Assembly (NCBI RefSeq): GCF_003369915.1
Contig: NW_022881625.1
Location: 744,001-808,000, forward strand
Source of the DNA: Drosophila miranda
Lineage: Eukaryota > Arthropoda > Insecta > Diptera > Drosophilidae
Length of the DNA: 64,000 nucleotides
Reading direction: 5' to 3'
This document shows positions 42,794-53,492 of the stretch, in pieces. A program made the translations under genes and the position numbers. A model generated the notes under the pieces. That model was given only the letters and a program-made list of their open reading frames with translations. It had not been told where the DNA came from and ran no database searches. Within the stretch, counting starts at the first letter, position 1; every line of letters starts with the position of its first letter.

Positions 42794-44983
42794 GGCTGGC
42801 TGTTGGTTTGTGTGTTGGCGATCTGCTGCCTGTTTGTTGTTCTTTAATTGAAAAGTCTCTTGTGTGCGTTTGTGTTTAATGTAATTTATTGGCACTTTTA
42901 TTCTCTTTTTTTTTACGATGTGGACGGGAACAAAAGTTTGTCAAGGTAAGTAATGGGTGTGGTGGAGGAAGGGCGGCACGGCACGGCACGGCACACGACA
43001 GACACCACAAAAAAGAAAACAAAGCACAACAGCAAGACAACGGAAAACGGCGACACGAAAAAACGACACGAAACGGTTATGGCACGTACGTCCGACGATC
43101 GCGACCTCTCGAGCGGGTGGACGAGATGAGAGTGGCGGACGAGGTTCACGGTGGTACTCTCACATGTCCGCCAACTCCCATACTCTCCCCCTCAACTCGA
43201 CTGGCCCGATCGCCGATCGTCATTTACCGGTGCTCTCACCCCCGGTTCCACTTTCACTCACCCCAATATTGAGTGAGATGAAAGTGGTCCGAGGGCAGCA
43301 GCACCGATAAGTAGGCAATGGAGAATTGGAATAGCCGTTTGTTTTAGTGGCTGTGTGTGTTGTCGTTGTCGTTGGTTAGCGGCCAGTATCTTATGTTTGT
43401 GCTGTGTGTAGTGGCTGCTCTGTTGTTGGGGGATGGGATAGGATGGGGGGGGGGGGGGATAAATGCCTGCTCCCGTATAACCGCCCGGATACTGTAAACT
43501 TCCGGATCTTTCGATCCGGGCGCGTGACGCTCCGAAGAGTCGACCGCATAGCATCATATGGGCGGTTGAAATGGCTTTATTGGGGCGTTTGGCAGAGTGG
43601 CGGAGGTTGGCAGTGTTAATTTTGCTCCTGCTCAACCGCATTTGGCATTTAGCGGCATTTGAAGTGGGTAGGGGGTGGGGAGGAATTGGCTGGGCATAAA
43701 TTGCCGAATTTGCGACCGATAACACACTGGGCATTGATAAATGCATTTTAATTTTGAAATGGCTTTTTGGTGTGTTATCGGTCATAGTCTGGTATTTGCG
43801 TGGTATTTTTGGTAATACCACGTGTCAAGGGGAATTATGGGAATGGCAGATAGGTTGGGAAGAAGAGTAAGAAGGTAAAACTAATTAGAAAACTACGAAA
43901 AATATACAATTAACTACAGAAAAACTACATTAATTTACAAATACTTAATTCTAATATCACAGGTAAGTAACTAAAACTATCTACGGACATGCAAAAACTA
44001 CAAAAAACAACAGGATTGACATCTACAACAAGAACATTGATGCAGACAAGGTAAAATAAACGATAATTGACATACATTTACACACATATAAACATATTAA
44101 TTATATTTATTTTATTTCTAACAGGAGGACAAACAACAACGGAGCACCGGCAGGCATATCAAACGCAATGCGAACATTACGCTGTATACCGGCCGGCTCT
44201 GTTGTCCCCTGTGTGTTGTTTAGTGGCGATGGCTGGATTGATGGTGTTGGCGTGCATCGTGGCAAAGTTGGAGATGGCGAGCGGCTCTAGTCCGGCCGCC
44301 CACGTTGCATCTGTCTGTTGGTTTAATGCAGCAGACCGAGTGGCACTGGTCCGGCCACCCGAGATGCGTTGTCCAGTGTGTTGGCGTTGACATCGGTGTG
44401 TGATGTCAGACTGTCAGTATTATTGGCTGCATCCAAGTGGCAACTGGTCCGGCCACCAGGATACGTTGTCGATTTACTTGTTGATTGGCCGCATCCGAGT
44501 GGCTGCTGGTCCGGCCACCAGGATGCGTTGTCAGCAGAGTTGGCCTGGCCTCCTCGGCCACGTTCGTCATCGGTTCAAAAAAGGCCTCCTTTTCCGCTCC
44601 TTTGGCAGAAAATTGATGATGTTCATGGCGAGGCAGCTGCTGTGGGGGCAGCTCTGTCTGGTGATTGGCAGGTACGTGTGTTTTTGTGTGTTTTGGGCGT
44701 TTTTTCGTGTTGGCGTGAATTGGCTGTTTTTCTTTGTATTTTAGTGGCTGGCCTCTGGACTTCTGTTGGAATTGACGGTAGTGCTTCTGATGTGGTCTCC
44801 AAATTTCGCCCATTATGCCTCAAGAGAGTTGCAGGAGTGGCGAGGCAGCTGCTGGAGGGGCAGCTCTGTCAGTTTAATAGCAGGTGAGTATGTTTAATGG
44901 TCGTTTGCAGATTGTTGTTAATTGTGTTTAATTTTGTCTATTTTTAGGTTTTATTGCCATTAAACTTCTGCTATTTGGCGCAA
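42794..44983 (-). repeat. Right-arm type A leader and tail between G3 and G2
   Basis: Mirror of 4937-7127 and a good reference for reading the antisense strand (+ here), because all six intron-like segments are present. A G run of about 14 lies near 43446. Confidence 0.8.
42946..44947 (+). other. Antisense transcription unit with six intron-like segments
   Basis: On the strand opposite gag, matched donors and acceptors follow one another: 42946-43347 (CAAG|GTAAGTAATG to GTTTTAG|TGG), 43875-43963 (AAG|GTAAAACT to ATCACAG), 43964-44013 (CAG|GTAAGTAAC to CAACAG|GATT), 44051-44124 (AAG|GTAAAA to TTTCTAACAG|GAGG), 44672-44744 (GGCAG|GTACGTG to TTGTATTTTAG|TGG) and 44884-44947 (GCAG|GTGAGTATG to CTATTTTTAG|GTTT). 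Four are 64-89 nt, the usual Drosophila size. The second and third share a border CAG|GTAAGT, like a recursive splice point, and could be removed as one 139-nt intron. The pattern repeats in each type A tail. No transcript data are available; HeT-A antisense introns are a known precedent. Confidence 0.55.
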
Positions 44984-45842
44984 TCAGTAGACGCCGTATA
45001 ATCCGTCGCTTTCAAAAGTCGCCACTGGATTGTCCATTTAGGAACCTACGTAGGTCATCGTAAGGCTCTTCGTCGGTCCATTGGCTGTCGTCGTCCATGT
45101 CCATATCCGGCTCACTGTCCGATATGGCAGGGGCAGGGGCATGTGTTGGCTGTGCAGATTGCGGCATAGTGGCAGGATCGGCAACTGTGTTGGTGTTGGC
45201 TGCATGTGCCGTCCGTTTCTGCTGCTTCTGCTGTTGCTCCCTCAGCTCGTGCTGCCTCAGCTGCTCCTGGACAATAGCCTCCAGCTCCTCCATTGTCTGC
45301 CTTTTCTTCTTCGGCTTCCTAATTGGCGGCCCTCTCACCCTCATCCTCATCTTCGCTCCACTGTCGATGAGGGCGCGGCGTCGTTTTGGTGTTGGTGGGA
45401 TTGGCTGTGATTGTGGTTGTGTAGTTGCTGCTGTTTGTCGTAGTATTGGTGCTGACTGGGCTATGGCTCGGATCGACCCGCTGCTCGAACTCGAACCAAG
45501 TTCGACACGCAACGGGTTCGATCCGGTCGTGTGTGTGTGTGTGGCGGCCCGTTGGCCGTTTTGGCGCTCCGCTCTTGCGCGTCGGCTAGCCGGCTCTCCT
45601 CCGTCTTCTCCCTCTCCGTTACTCCCGAACGGTTTTGTATGTCCGAGAGCGTGAGAGGCGGGAAAAGCGGCAGCGGGAGCGGCGTCCCATCGGCCCTTCC
45701 CTTTGCGTTTGGCGCGGTTTTTGTGATGTGTCTCGAGGGGGGAGTGGCTGTGGCCGTGGATATATCGGCCATGGCAATGGCTGGGTACTCACTCGATGGA
45801 AGGCTGTGGCGTCGGCGCTCTGCATTGGCTGGGGCGTTGGTG
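44984..45842 (-). pseudogene. Right-arm copy of gag G2
   Basis: Mirror of 4078-4936 with the same three deletions. Additional one-base losses occur (for example near 45357, TTCGCTCCACTG, and near 45617), changing the frames relative to the left arm. Confidence 0.82.
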
Positions 45843-48012
45843 TTGGCGATCTGCTGCCTGTTTGTTGTTCTTTAATTGAAAAGTCTCTTGTGTGTGTTTG
45901 TGTTTAATGTAATTTACTGGCACTTTTATTCTCTTTTTTTTTTACGATGTGGACGGGAACAAAAGTTTGTCAAGGTAAGTAATGGGTGTGGTGGAGGAAG
46001 GGCGGCACGGCACGGCACGGCACACGACAGACACCACAAAAAAGAAAACAAAGCACAACAGCAAGACAACGGAAAACGGCGACACGAAAAAACGACACGA
46101 AACGGTTATGGCACGTACGTCCTACGATCGCGACCTCTCGAGCGGGTGGACGAGATGAGAGTGGCGGACGAGGTTCATGGTGGTACTCTCACATGTCCGC
46201 CAACTCCCATACTCTCCCCCTCAACTCGACTGGCCCGATCGCCGATCGTCATTTACCGGTGCTCTCACCCCGGTTCCACTTTCACTCACCCCACTTTCAC
46301 TGAGATGAAAGTGGTCCGAGGGCAGCAGCACCGATAAGTAGGCAATGGAGAATTGGAATAGCCGTTTGTTTTAGTGGCTGTGTGTGTTGTCGTTGTCGTT
46401 GGTTAGCGGCCAGTGTCTTATGTTTGTGCTGTGTGTAGTGGCTGCTCTGTTGTTGGGGGATGGATAGGATGGGGGGGGGGGGGGGGGGGGGGGGGGATAA
46501 ATGCCTGCTCCCGTATAACCGCCCGGATACTGTAAACTTCCGGATCTTTCGATCCGGGCGCGTGACGCTCCGAAGAGTCGACCGCATAGCATCATATGGG
46601 CGGTTGAAATGGCTTTATTGGGCGTTTGGCAGAGTGGCGGAGGTTGGCAGTGTTAATTTTGCTCCTGCTCAACCGCATTTGGCATTTAGTGGCATTTGAA
46701 GTGGGTAGGGGTGGGAGGAATTGGCTGGGCATAAATTGCCGAATTTGCGACCGATAACACACTGGGCATTGATAAATGCATTTTAAATTTGAAATGGCTT
46801 TTTGGTGTGTTATCGGTCATAGTCTGGTATTGCGTGGTATTTTTGGTAATACCACGTGTCAAGGGAATTATGGGAATGGCAGATAGGTTGGGAAGAAGAG
46901 TAAGAAGGTAAAACTAATTAGAAAACTACGAAAAATATACAATTAACTACAGAAAAACTACATTAATTTACAAAAACTTAATTCTAATATCACAGGTAAG
47001 TAACTAAAACTATCTACGGACATGCAAAAACTACAAAAAACAACAGGATTGGCATCTACAACAAGAACATTGATGCAGACAAGGTAAAATAAACGATAAT
47101 TGACATACATTTACACACATATAAACATATTAATTATATTTATTTTATTTCTAACAGGAGGACAAACAACAACGGAGCACCGGCAGGCATATCAAACGCA
47201 ATGCGAACATTACGCTGTATACCGGCCGCTCTGTTGTCCCCCTGTGTGTTGTTTAGTGGCGATGGCTGGATTGATGGTGTTGGCGTGCATCGTGGGCAAA
47301 GTTGGAGATGGCGAGCGGCTCTAGTCCGGCCGCCCACGTTGCATCTGTCTGTTGGTTTAATGCAGCAGACCGAGTGGCACTGGTCGGCCACCCGAGATGC
47401 GTTGTCCAGTGTGTTGCGTTGACATCGGTGTGTGATGTCAGACTGTCAGTATTATTGGCTGCATCCAAGTGGCAACTGGTCCGGCCACCAGGATACGTTG
47501 TCGATTTACTTGTTGATTGGCCGCATCCGAGTGGCTGCTGGTCCGGCCACCAGGATGCGTTGTCAGCAGAGTTGGCCTGGCCTCCTCGCCACGTTCGTCA
47601 TCGGTTCAAAAAAGGCCTCCTTTTCCGCTCCTTTGGCAGAAAATTGATGATGTTCATGGCGAGGCAGCTGCTGTGGGGGAAGCTCTGTCTGGTGATTGGC
47701 AGGTACGTGTGTTTTTGTGTGTTTTGGGCGTTTTTTCGTGTTGGCGTGAATTGGCTGTTTTTCTTTGTATTTTAGTGGCTGGCCTCTGGACTTCTGTTGA
47801 ATTGACGGTAGTGCTTCTGATGAGGTCTCCAAATTTCGCCCATTATGCCTCAAGAGAGTTGCAGGAGTGGCGAGGCAGCTGCTGGAGGGGCAGCTCTGTC
47901 AGTTTAATAGCAGGTGTGTATGTTAATGGTCGTTTGCAGATTGTTGTTAATTGTGTTTAATTTTGTCTATTTTTAGGTTTTATTGCCATTAAACTTCTGC
48001 TATTTGGCGCAA
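45843..48012 (-). repeat. Right-arm type A leader and tail between G2 and G1
   Basis: Mirror of 1901-4077 with a G26 run (46471-46496). Many single-base contractions are found here relative to the left arm: GGGCGTTT at 46620, GGGGTGGGAGG near 46710, GGTATTGCG near 46828, CAAGGGAATT near 46861, GGCCGCTCTG near 47226, GGTCGGCC near 47384, TTGCGTTG near 47415, CTCGCCACG near 47586, TTGAATTG near 47798. These look like homopolymer errors or rapid decay close to the gap. Confidence 0.78.
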
Positions 48013-49276
48013 TCAGTAGACGCCGTATAATCCGTCGCCACTGGATTGTCCATTTAGGAACCTACGTAGGTCATCGTAAGGCTCTTCGTCGGTCCATTGG
48101 CTGTCGTCGTCCAATTCCATATCCGGCTCACTGTCCGATATTGGCTACTGCTAGCTGCTGTATTGCGCTGGTTGTGGTGGCGGCGGTGTGTAGGTGGTGT
48201 TGTCTGTAGTGGCGGCATGGCTGCCAAGCCCCCGCCTCTAGCCTCTGTCAGGTTTCGATCAGCGTGGCCATTGCTGCCAACCTTTCCTCCAGCATTTTGA
48301 GTTTAATGGCGCTCTCTTTTAGATGTTTGGCACAGCTGCCATCGCACTGGGCGTCTGGCCGCTGCTGCTGCTGGTGTTGGCGTGGCGTCGGAGCATCATT
48401 CGCGATCGGCTGCATCGGCTGGACCCTCTGGTGTTGGCGCCCCCTGGTCGATGGCTGGGGATGTTGGTCGCCATACCGATGCTGCTGCCGATGCTGCCGA
48501 TCCGGTTGGTGTTGGCGTTGCTGCTGCGGATTATGGAGTGGCTGTGGATGTGGCTGCTGCTGGCGACGTTGTATTGGCTGGTGTCGCTGTTGGCTTGGCT
48601 GTGGCTGCTGTCTGCGACGCTCCTCCTCCCTGGCGACCCTGTGGGCCACGAGCCTCTGCCTGGCTGCCTTGTAGGATGGGCAACCCTTGGCACTGATGTG
48701 CTGGCCCTGGCAGTTGGCGCACTTGGGAGCGACGTTCCTCGGCTTGCTGCACGCCGTCGTCAGGTGTCAACCCGCGCATTTCATGCAGACAGCAGCTCGT
48801 CTACAGTATGCGCGGGTGTGGCCAAACACCTGACATCGATGGCACTGGGCAGGGTCACGGGAGACTCCAAGTCTCTCATCCGTGACGGGCCTCCCACCCA
48901 GGCGTCGCAGCTTTAACACCCCGCATTGGCCACGGTCCGGTTTGGGGGCGATCTCAGCCTCGAAGAGGTTGAATTGGCGGCTGCGATCAAATCGATCGGT
49001 GATCACCGTCACAAACCGAACCGTGTACCCCTCGTTCAGCATACTGCTGCGAACCCAATCCGGCGGAATGGAGTGGGAGAGTCCTCGGATGAGGATCCTC
49101 AAGCCACGTTCCTGGCTGGGCTGATGCCCGAATTCGCCGTGCCGGATGTCATCGTCGGTGGTAGTGGCAGGGGTGTTTGTGATGGTGATGGCGGTGGTGG
49201 TGTTGGTGTTGGTAGTGGCAGGTGTATTTGTATTGGCGTCATTATTATTTCTATTGTTAATTGTGGTATTGTCTGT
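48013..49276 (-). pseudogene. Right-arm copy of gag G1
   Basis: Mirror of 635-1900. It has the same TGA after CMKCAG and the same 5' truncation. Extra indels at the C-terminal end (near 48150 and 48257) break the acidic tail, again in the region of frequent one-base losses. Confidence 0.83.
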
Positions 49277-49443
49277 TGTAGTGTACCAGAGTTTAAATAT
49301 ATATATATGTAAACAGATATATAGGCCCTCGGTATCAGCAGATGACCATGACTGACTTAAGGACGGCGTACAAATAGGGTTGGTCGTGTGCACTCTTGCT
49401 AGGCTCGGGTCTAGCTCGCCGGATGGTCGGGGTTCTTCCTCGC
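49277..49443 (-). other. Right-arm copy of the non-gag flank
   Basis: Mirror of 468-634, ending exactly at the first N of the gap. Confidence 0.7.
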
Positions 49444-49493
49444 NNNNNNNNNNNNNNNNNNNNNNNNNNNNNNNNNNNNNNNNNNNNNNNNNN
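49444..49493. other. Assembly gap (50 N)
   Basis: A run of exactly 50 N, a typical fixed-size scaffold gap, so its true length is unknown. The inverted repeat ends at its left edge. Confidence 0.98.
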
Positions 49494-49690
49494 GGTGCGA
49501 GTCGCCAGCCAGATCCTCTTGCACTGCTGTTTGTTGGAAAGCAGCTCGCTAGTAGCCACGTCCAGCTTAAGGTGATGGTGCCGGTGATGTTGCTGTGACC
49601 GCTGCTGATGTTGATGCTGTCGCTGCTGTGCCATCTTCGATGTGAGTTTGGATGCTGCTGTTGATGTGTGTTGTTGCTGCTGCTGCTGCT
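49494..49690 (-). other. CAG/CAA-rich stretch, possible coding fragment
   Basis: On the - strand an ATG at 49634 opens a Gln/His-rich frame (MAQQRQHQHQQRSQQHHRHH) continuing HLKLDVATSELLSNKQQCK to the gap. The second half is not low-complexity and may be a genuine exon or element fragment. I do not recognise it. A CAG/CTG trinucleotide run lies at about 49674-49691. Confidence 0.3.
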
Positions 49691-49691
49691 A

Positions 49692-49850
49692 CCCGTATAT
49701 TGTCCAAAACAAGTCAACGACGTCATCAATGTCCTGCGCTATTCTAATCTCGGTGTTGAGATTGATCAACCGTTCCAGCGACTTTTGAAACAGGCTGATA
49801 TTGGCACGTGCTGGGAGCAGATGTTCCTGGCTGTGGGCGTAGGATGTCTA
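49692..49850 (-). pseudogene. Jockey-clade ORF2 scrap (between endonuclease and RT)
   Basis: About 50 codons on the - strand, read from about 49850 down to a TAG at about 49692: HLLPARANISLFQKSLERLI, then NLNTEIRIAQDIDDVVDLFW. The pattern F..SL...I.LN.EI....DID..V..F matches the linker between endonuclease and reverse transcriptase of jockey-clade LINE ORF2 proteins. It is flanked by stops and by a CAG run. It is the only trace of an ORF2 in the window and is not linked to any of the gag units. Confidence 0.45.
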
Positions 49851-50250
49851 CGTCCACCGCTGCCGATCTCAACTCCACCCTGAGTATTGGCCTCATCTGG
49901 CCGGCGATCTCTCATCTGGCTGCGGGCCTAGTCGAGGTTACAATTGTTTCGTTGCTGCAGATTATATGTTTGTAAATTAATGTGCCATCAAATGTATAGT
50001 GTGTGTTTGAGTGTCGTTTAAAGTTGAATTGTAAAACAAACACAAAAATGTACATAAATTAAATTAGACATATACTGCCCACAAATTTAATAAAGCAACG
50101 CGCTTGGTTGCTGGCGGCTCACACCCCAGCCTCTCAGCCCCCCCCTGTGGAGCACTGAGAGCCCTCAACCAAAAGAGGCTCTTGCTCGTTGCTCGTTTGA
50201 GAAGTCGAAGGTTTACCCAGGAACGGAAAAGCCGGAAAAAGATACGAGAA
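49851..50250. other. Unassigned sequence with a possible + strand poly(A) signal
   Basis: Non-array DNA. The part from about 49960 to 50090 is AT-rich and ends with AATAAA at about 50090 on the + strand, resembling a 3' UTR. I can assign no gene to it. Confidence 0.4.
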
Positions 50251-50973
50251 ATGCCTGCAAAGAAAAAACTTGAAGGCAAAGCTAAAGGTAAAGGAAGTAC
50301 TCGGTTCTGCGGCCATCGGACAGTCGTAACTCATTTCTCATTTCGTCTCATTTCAGCCGGGAGTATACCGGGGATACAGGATCTGTGGCAACCGCGACTA
50401 TGGTTCGGTGCCAAATGCCGCGCGCGCCTGCAAGAGCAAGAGCCAGAGCGCCGCCAGGCCCATCTTAGTCCCAGCCCCTGGCCAAGAAGCCCAGCCTGAC
50501 GCGACCACCGGTTCTCAGGCGCCATCGCAGACCATCGCAAAGTCGAGGCCCACCGGTCTCGAGACGATTTTTGAACGGCCCGGCAATGAGGACGACGGGC
50601 CCACCAGCAGCCATGCCGTGGCATTCGCGAGTGCCAGCGCCGCGTCCTCGCCCTGGGTACGGGCGAAAAAAAAGAACCCTGTCGCAGAAGAGCTGCCTGA
50701 AGGTGCGCAACACCTTGGCGAACGCAGCACCCCACATGATGACACCGGGCGTCCCGCACTACTTGGACAGCGTAATGCTCGGGGCTCGGACGATGAAGGC
50801 GATCGCGTCGGAGTCGCTCCCGTAGCTGCTCCCGAAGTCGTTCCCGCTGGAGGAAATGCCGGTACAAATCAGCCGGCACCATTCGTGCTGCGCACCAGCA
50901 GGAGGCTCAAGAGTCTGCTCCGTTTTAGATTGTTGCAACCTTCCACCCTCCAAATGAAAGAAAAAGAATAAAG
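50251..50973 (+). pseudogene. Unidentified short-intron gene candidate, frame uncertain
   Basis: ATG 50251 opens MPAKKKLEGKAK. A 69-nt intron-like segment follows (50288-50356, G|GTAAAG to TCATTTCAG|CC), a typical Drosophila size. Splicing there leads into a frame that ends at 50499. A different frame (50408-50971) is open for 187 residues, Ser/Ala/Pro-rich with basic patches (RTSRRLKSLLRFR) and ends just before AATAAA at 50968-50973. Two overlapping frames with one start suggest either an unseen alternative acceptor or a frameshifted copy. I do not recognise the family. Signals at both ends (start, intron, poly(A) signal) make a real or recently decayed gene plausible. Confidence 0.35.
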
Positions 50974-51126
50974 AAAAGAAAAGCAAAGAAAAGAAAAACC
51001 CTCTACAGAATGTCTCTTTTGCTCTCATTGTAATTGAAGCGCCTCTTTCGCGGAACCTACCCAAGAGCGGAAAGCGGAGATCAATTAGAATTGTGAACCC
51101 CAAAGCGAGCGATTGATACGATACTC

Positions 51127-51278
51127 TCACGAGTACTCATGCCCAAGCCCGAGTACTCTGTCCAGCATCCACATCGGGGAATCAACATAAATGGGTGGCT
51201 CCGCGGACGGTTCCAGCAGTCGCGCTTGGGCGGTCCGAGTGAGCAGTAACGGATCTTCTGCAGAAATCAGTGCATAGA
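51127..51278 (-). CDS. Possible last exon of an unidentified host gene
   Basis: On the - strand a splice acceptor-like TTTTCTCTTCAG ends at about 51279. A frame follows that includes LLTRTAQARLLEPSAEPP and YVDSPMWMLDRVLGLGHEYS and stops at 51127. The composition is that of an ordinary globular protein, unlike the low-complexity shadow frames around it. No family recognised. No upstream exon is visible before the array resumes at 51618. Confidence 0.3.
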
Positions 51279-51312
51279 TACAGTATCTGAAGAGAAAAGT
51301 GTTGAAAATCAA

Positions 51313-51617
51313 TTAAAAGGTGATCATCCATCCCACGACAAGGAGAGGGGCAGGGGGCGAATGGCGCCACACAGATTTCTGTACGGGCCTCTGAAAGGGC
51401 ATCGAATCGAATCGCTCAAATTGGCGTTGGAATGTCCAATAAAACGGTAGATTCTATTACTCGTTAACCCCGCGGGTCAATGAGAGAGAACTATGGCAAA
51501 AAGATACAAAGTAGCTGCTGTACCCTTGCCACAGCCACAGATACAGATACATGCCTCTGAGATGTGGCAGTAATTGAATTAACCTTTGCGTGCCGTCTGT
51601 CTCTGTCCATGTCCATT
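51313..51617. other. Unassigned sequence before the second array
   Basis: No gene or repeat recognised. The array begins abruptly at about 51618 with AACATCAATTTTCTGCC, in the middle of a tail, with no visible target-site duplication or A tract. Confidence 0.5.
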
Positions 51618-53492
51618 AACATCAATTTTCTGCCAAAGGGGCGGAAAAGGAGGCCTTTTTTTTGAACCGATGACGAACGTGGCCGAGGAGGCCAGGCCAA
51701 CTCTGCTGACAACGCATCCTGGTGGCCGGACCAGCAGCCACTTGGATGCGGCCAATCAACAATTAAAATCGACAACGCATCCTGGTGGCCGGACCAGCAG
51801 CCACTTGGATGCGGCCAATTACATGATTCGTTGGCATCACACACCGATGTCAATGCCACTCCATCCCACGATCGCATCTCGGGTGGCCGGACCAGTGCCA
51901 CTCGATTGGATGCGCCATCTCCACCAGACAGATGCAGCGTGGGCGGCCGGACCAGAGCCGCTTGCCATCAACACCATCATTGCCCACGATGCACGCCAAT
52001 ACACACATCCAGCCAATAAACAACACACAGGGGACAACAGAGCCGGCCGGTATACAGCGTAATGTTCGCATTGCGTTTGTTATGCCGGCCGGTGCTCCGT
52101 TGTTGTTTGTCCTCCTGTTAGAAATAAAATAAATATAATTAATATGTTTATATGTTGTAAATGTATGTCAATTATCGTTTATTTTACCTCGTCTGCATCA
52201 ATGTATTTGTTGTAGATGTCAATCCTGTTGTTTCTGTAGTTTTTGCATGTCCGTAGATAGTTTGTCCATAGTTTTAGTACTTGCCTGTGATATTAGGAAT
52301 AAGTTTTTGTAAATTAATGTAGTTTTCTGTAGATAATTGTATATTTTTCGTAGTTTTCTAATTAGTTTTACCTTCTTACTCTTCTTCCCAATCTATCTGC
52401 CATTCCCATAATTCCCCTTGACACGTGGTATTACCAAAAATACCACGCAAATACCAGACTATGACGATAACACACCAGAAAGCCATTTCAAATTTAAAAT
52501 GCATTTATCAATGCCCAGTGTGTTATCGGTCGCAAATTCGGCAATTTATGCCCAGCCAATTCTCCCCACCCCCTACCCACTTCAAATGCCACTAAATGCC
52601 AAATGCGGTTGAGCAGGAGCAAAATTAACACTGCCAACCTCCGCCACTCTGCCAAACGCCCCAATAAAACCATTTCAACCGCCCATATGATGCTATGCGG
52701 TCGACTCTCGGAGCGTCACGCGCCCGGATCGAAAGATCCGGAAGTTTACAGTATCCGGGCGGTTATACGGGAGCAGGCATCCCCCCCCCCCATCCTATCC
52801 CATCCCCCAACAACAGAGCAGCCACTACACACAGCACAAACATAAGACACTGGCCGCTAACCAACGACAACGACAACACACACAGCCACTAAAACAAACG
52901 GCTATTCCAATTCTCCATTGCCTACTTATCGTGCTGCTTGCCCTCGGACCACTTTCATCTCACTCAATATTGGTGTGAGTGAAAGTGAACCGGGGGTGAG
53001 AGCACCGGTAAATGACGATCGGCGATCGGGTCAGTCGAGTTGAGGGGAGAGTATGGAGTTGGCGGACATGTGAGAGTAACACCATGAACCGCGTCCGCCA
53101 CTCTCATCTCGTCCACCCGCTCGAGAGGTCGCGATCGTCGGACGTGCCAAAACCGTTTCGTGTCGTTTTTTCGTGTCGCCGTTTTTCCGTTGTCTTGCTG
53201 TTGTGCTTTGTTTTCTTTTTTGTGGTGTCTGTCGTGTGCCGTGCCGTGCCGTGCCGTGCCCCCGCTCCCTCCACTCGACAAACTTTCTGCTCCCAATAAA
53301 TGTGATTAATTTTAAACGCCAATAAATAACATTAAGTTATAAAAACACAAACCTAACGAGAGACAAACTGTGTAAAGAGACAGAAAGTGCCAATAAATAC
53401 ATTAAACACAAACACACACACACAAGAGACTTTTCAGTAAGGGAAAACAACAAACAGACAGCAAATCGCCAATACACAAACTAACAACAACT
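51618..53492 (+). repeat. Type A tail and leader before G8
   Basis: Starts inside a tail: tandem repeats 51712-51960, GC hairpin about 52043-52092, - strand intron-like segment about 52115-52187, GTGGTATT hairpin 52427, GAAA hairpin about 52729-52746 (the preceding CTTCGGAG has lost a T), short C run near 52781-52790, conserved block 52914-53141, GTGCC repeats about 53238-53260. The leader variant with AATAAATGTGATTAATTTTAAACGCC is shared with the loop unit, so this unit and the loop unit are close relatives. Confidence 0.78.

Larger units (their letters stand above)
25784..49443 (-). repeat. Right arm of the 49 kb inverted repeat
   Basis: Reverse-complement copy of 468-24108. Its inner end begins inside codon 31 of a gag gene (G12). 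Its outer end abuts the run of N at 49444. Private differences from the left arm include an intact G4 frame, a broken G3 frame, a TAG stop in the kinase and many one-base contractions between about 46.4 and 48.2 kb. Confidence 0.93.

Noticed and set aside
49335..49729. Reading frames that cross the run of N
   Set aside because: They join the palindrome edge to unrelated sequence through unknown bases, so the frame is meaningless.
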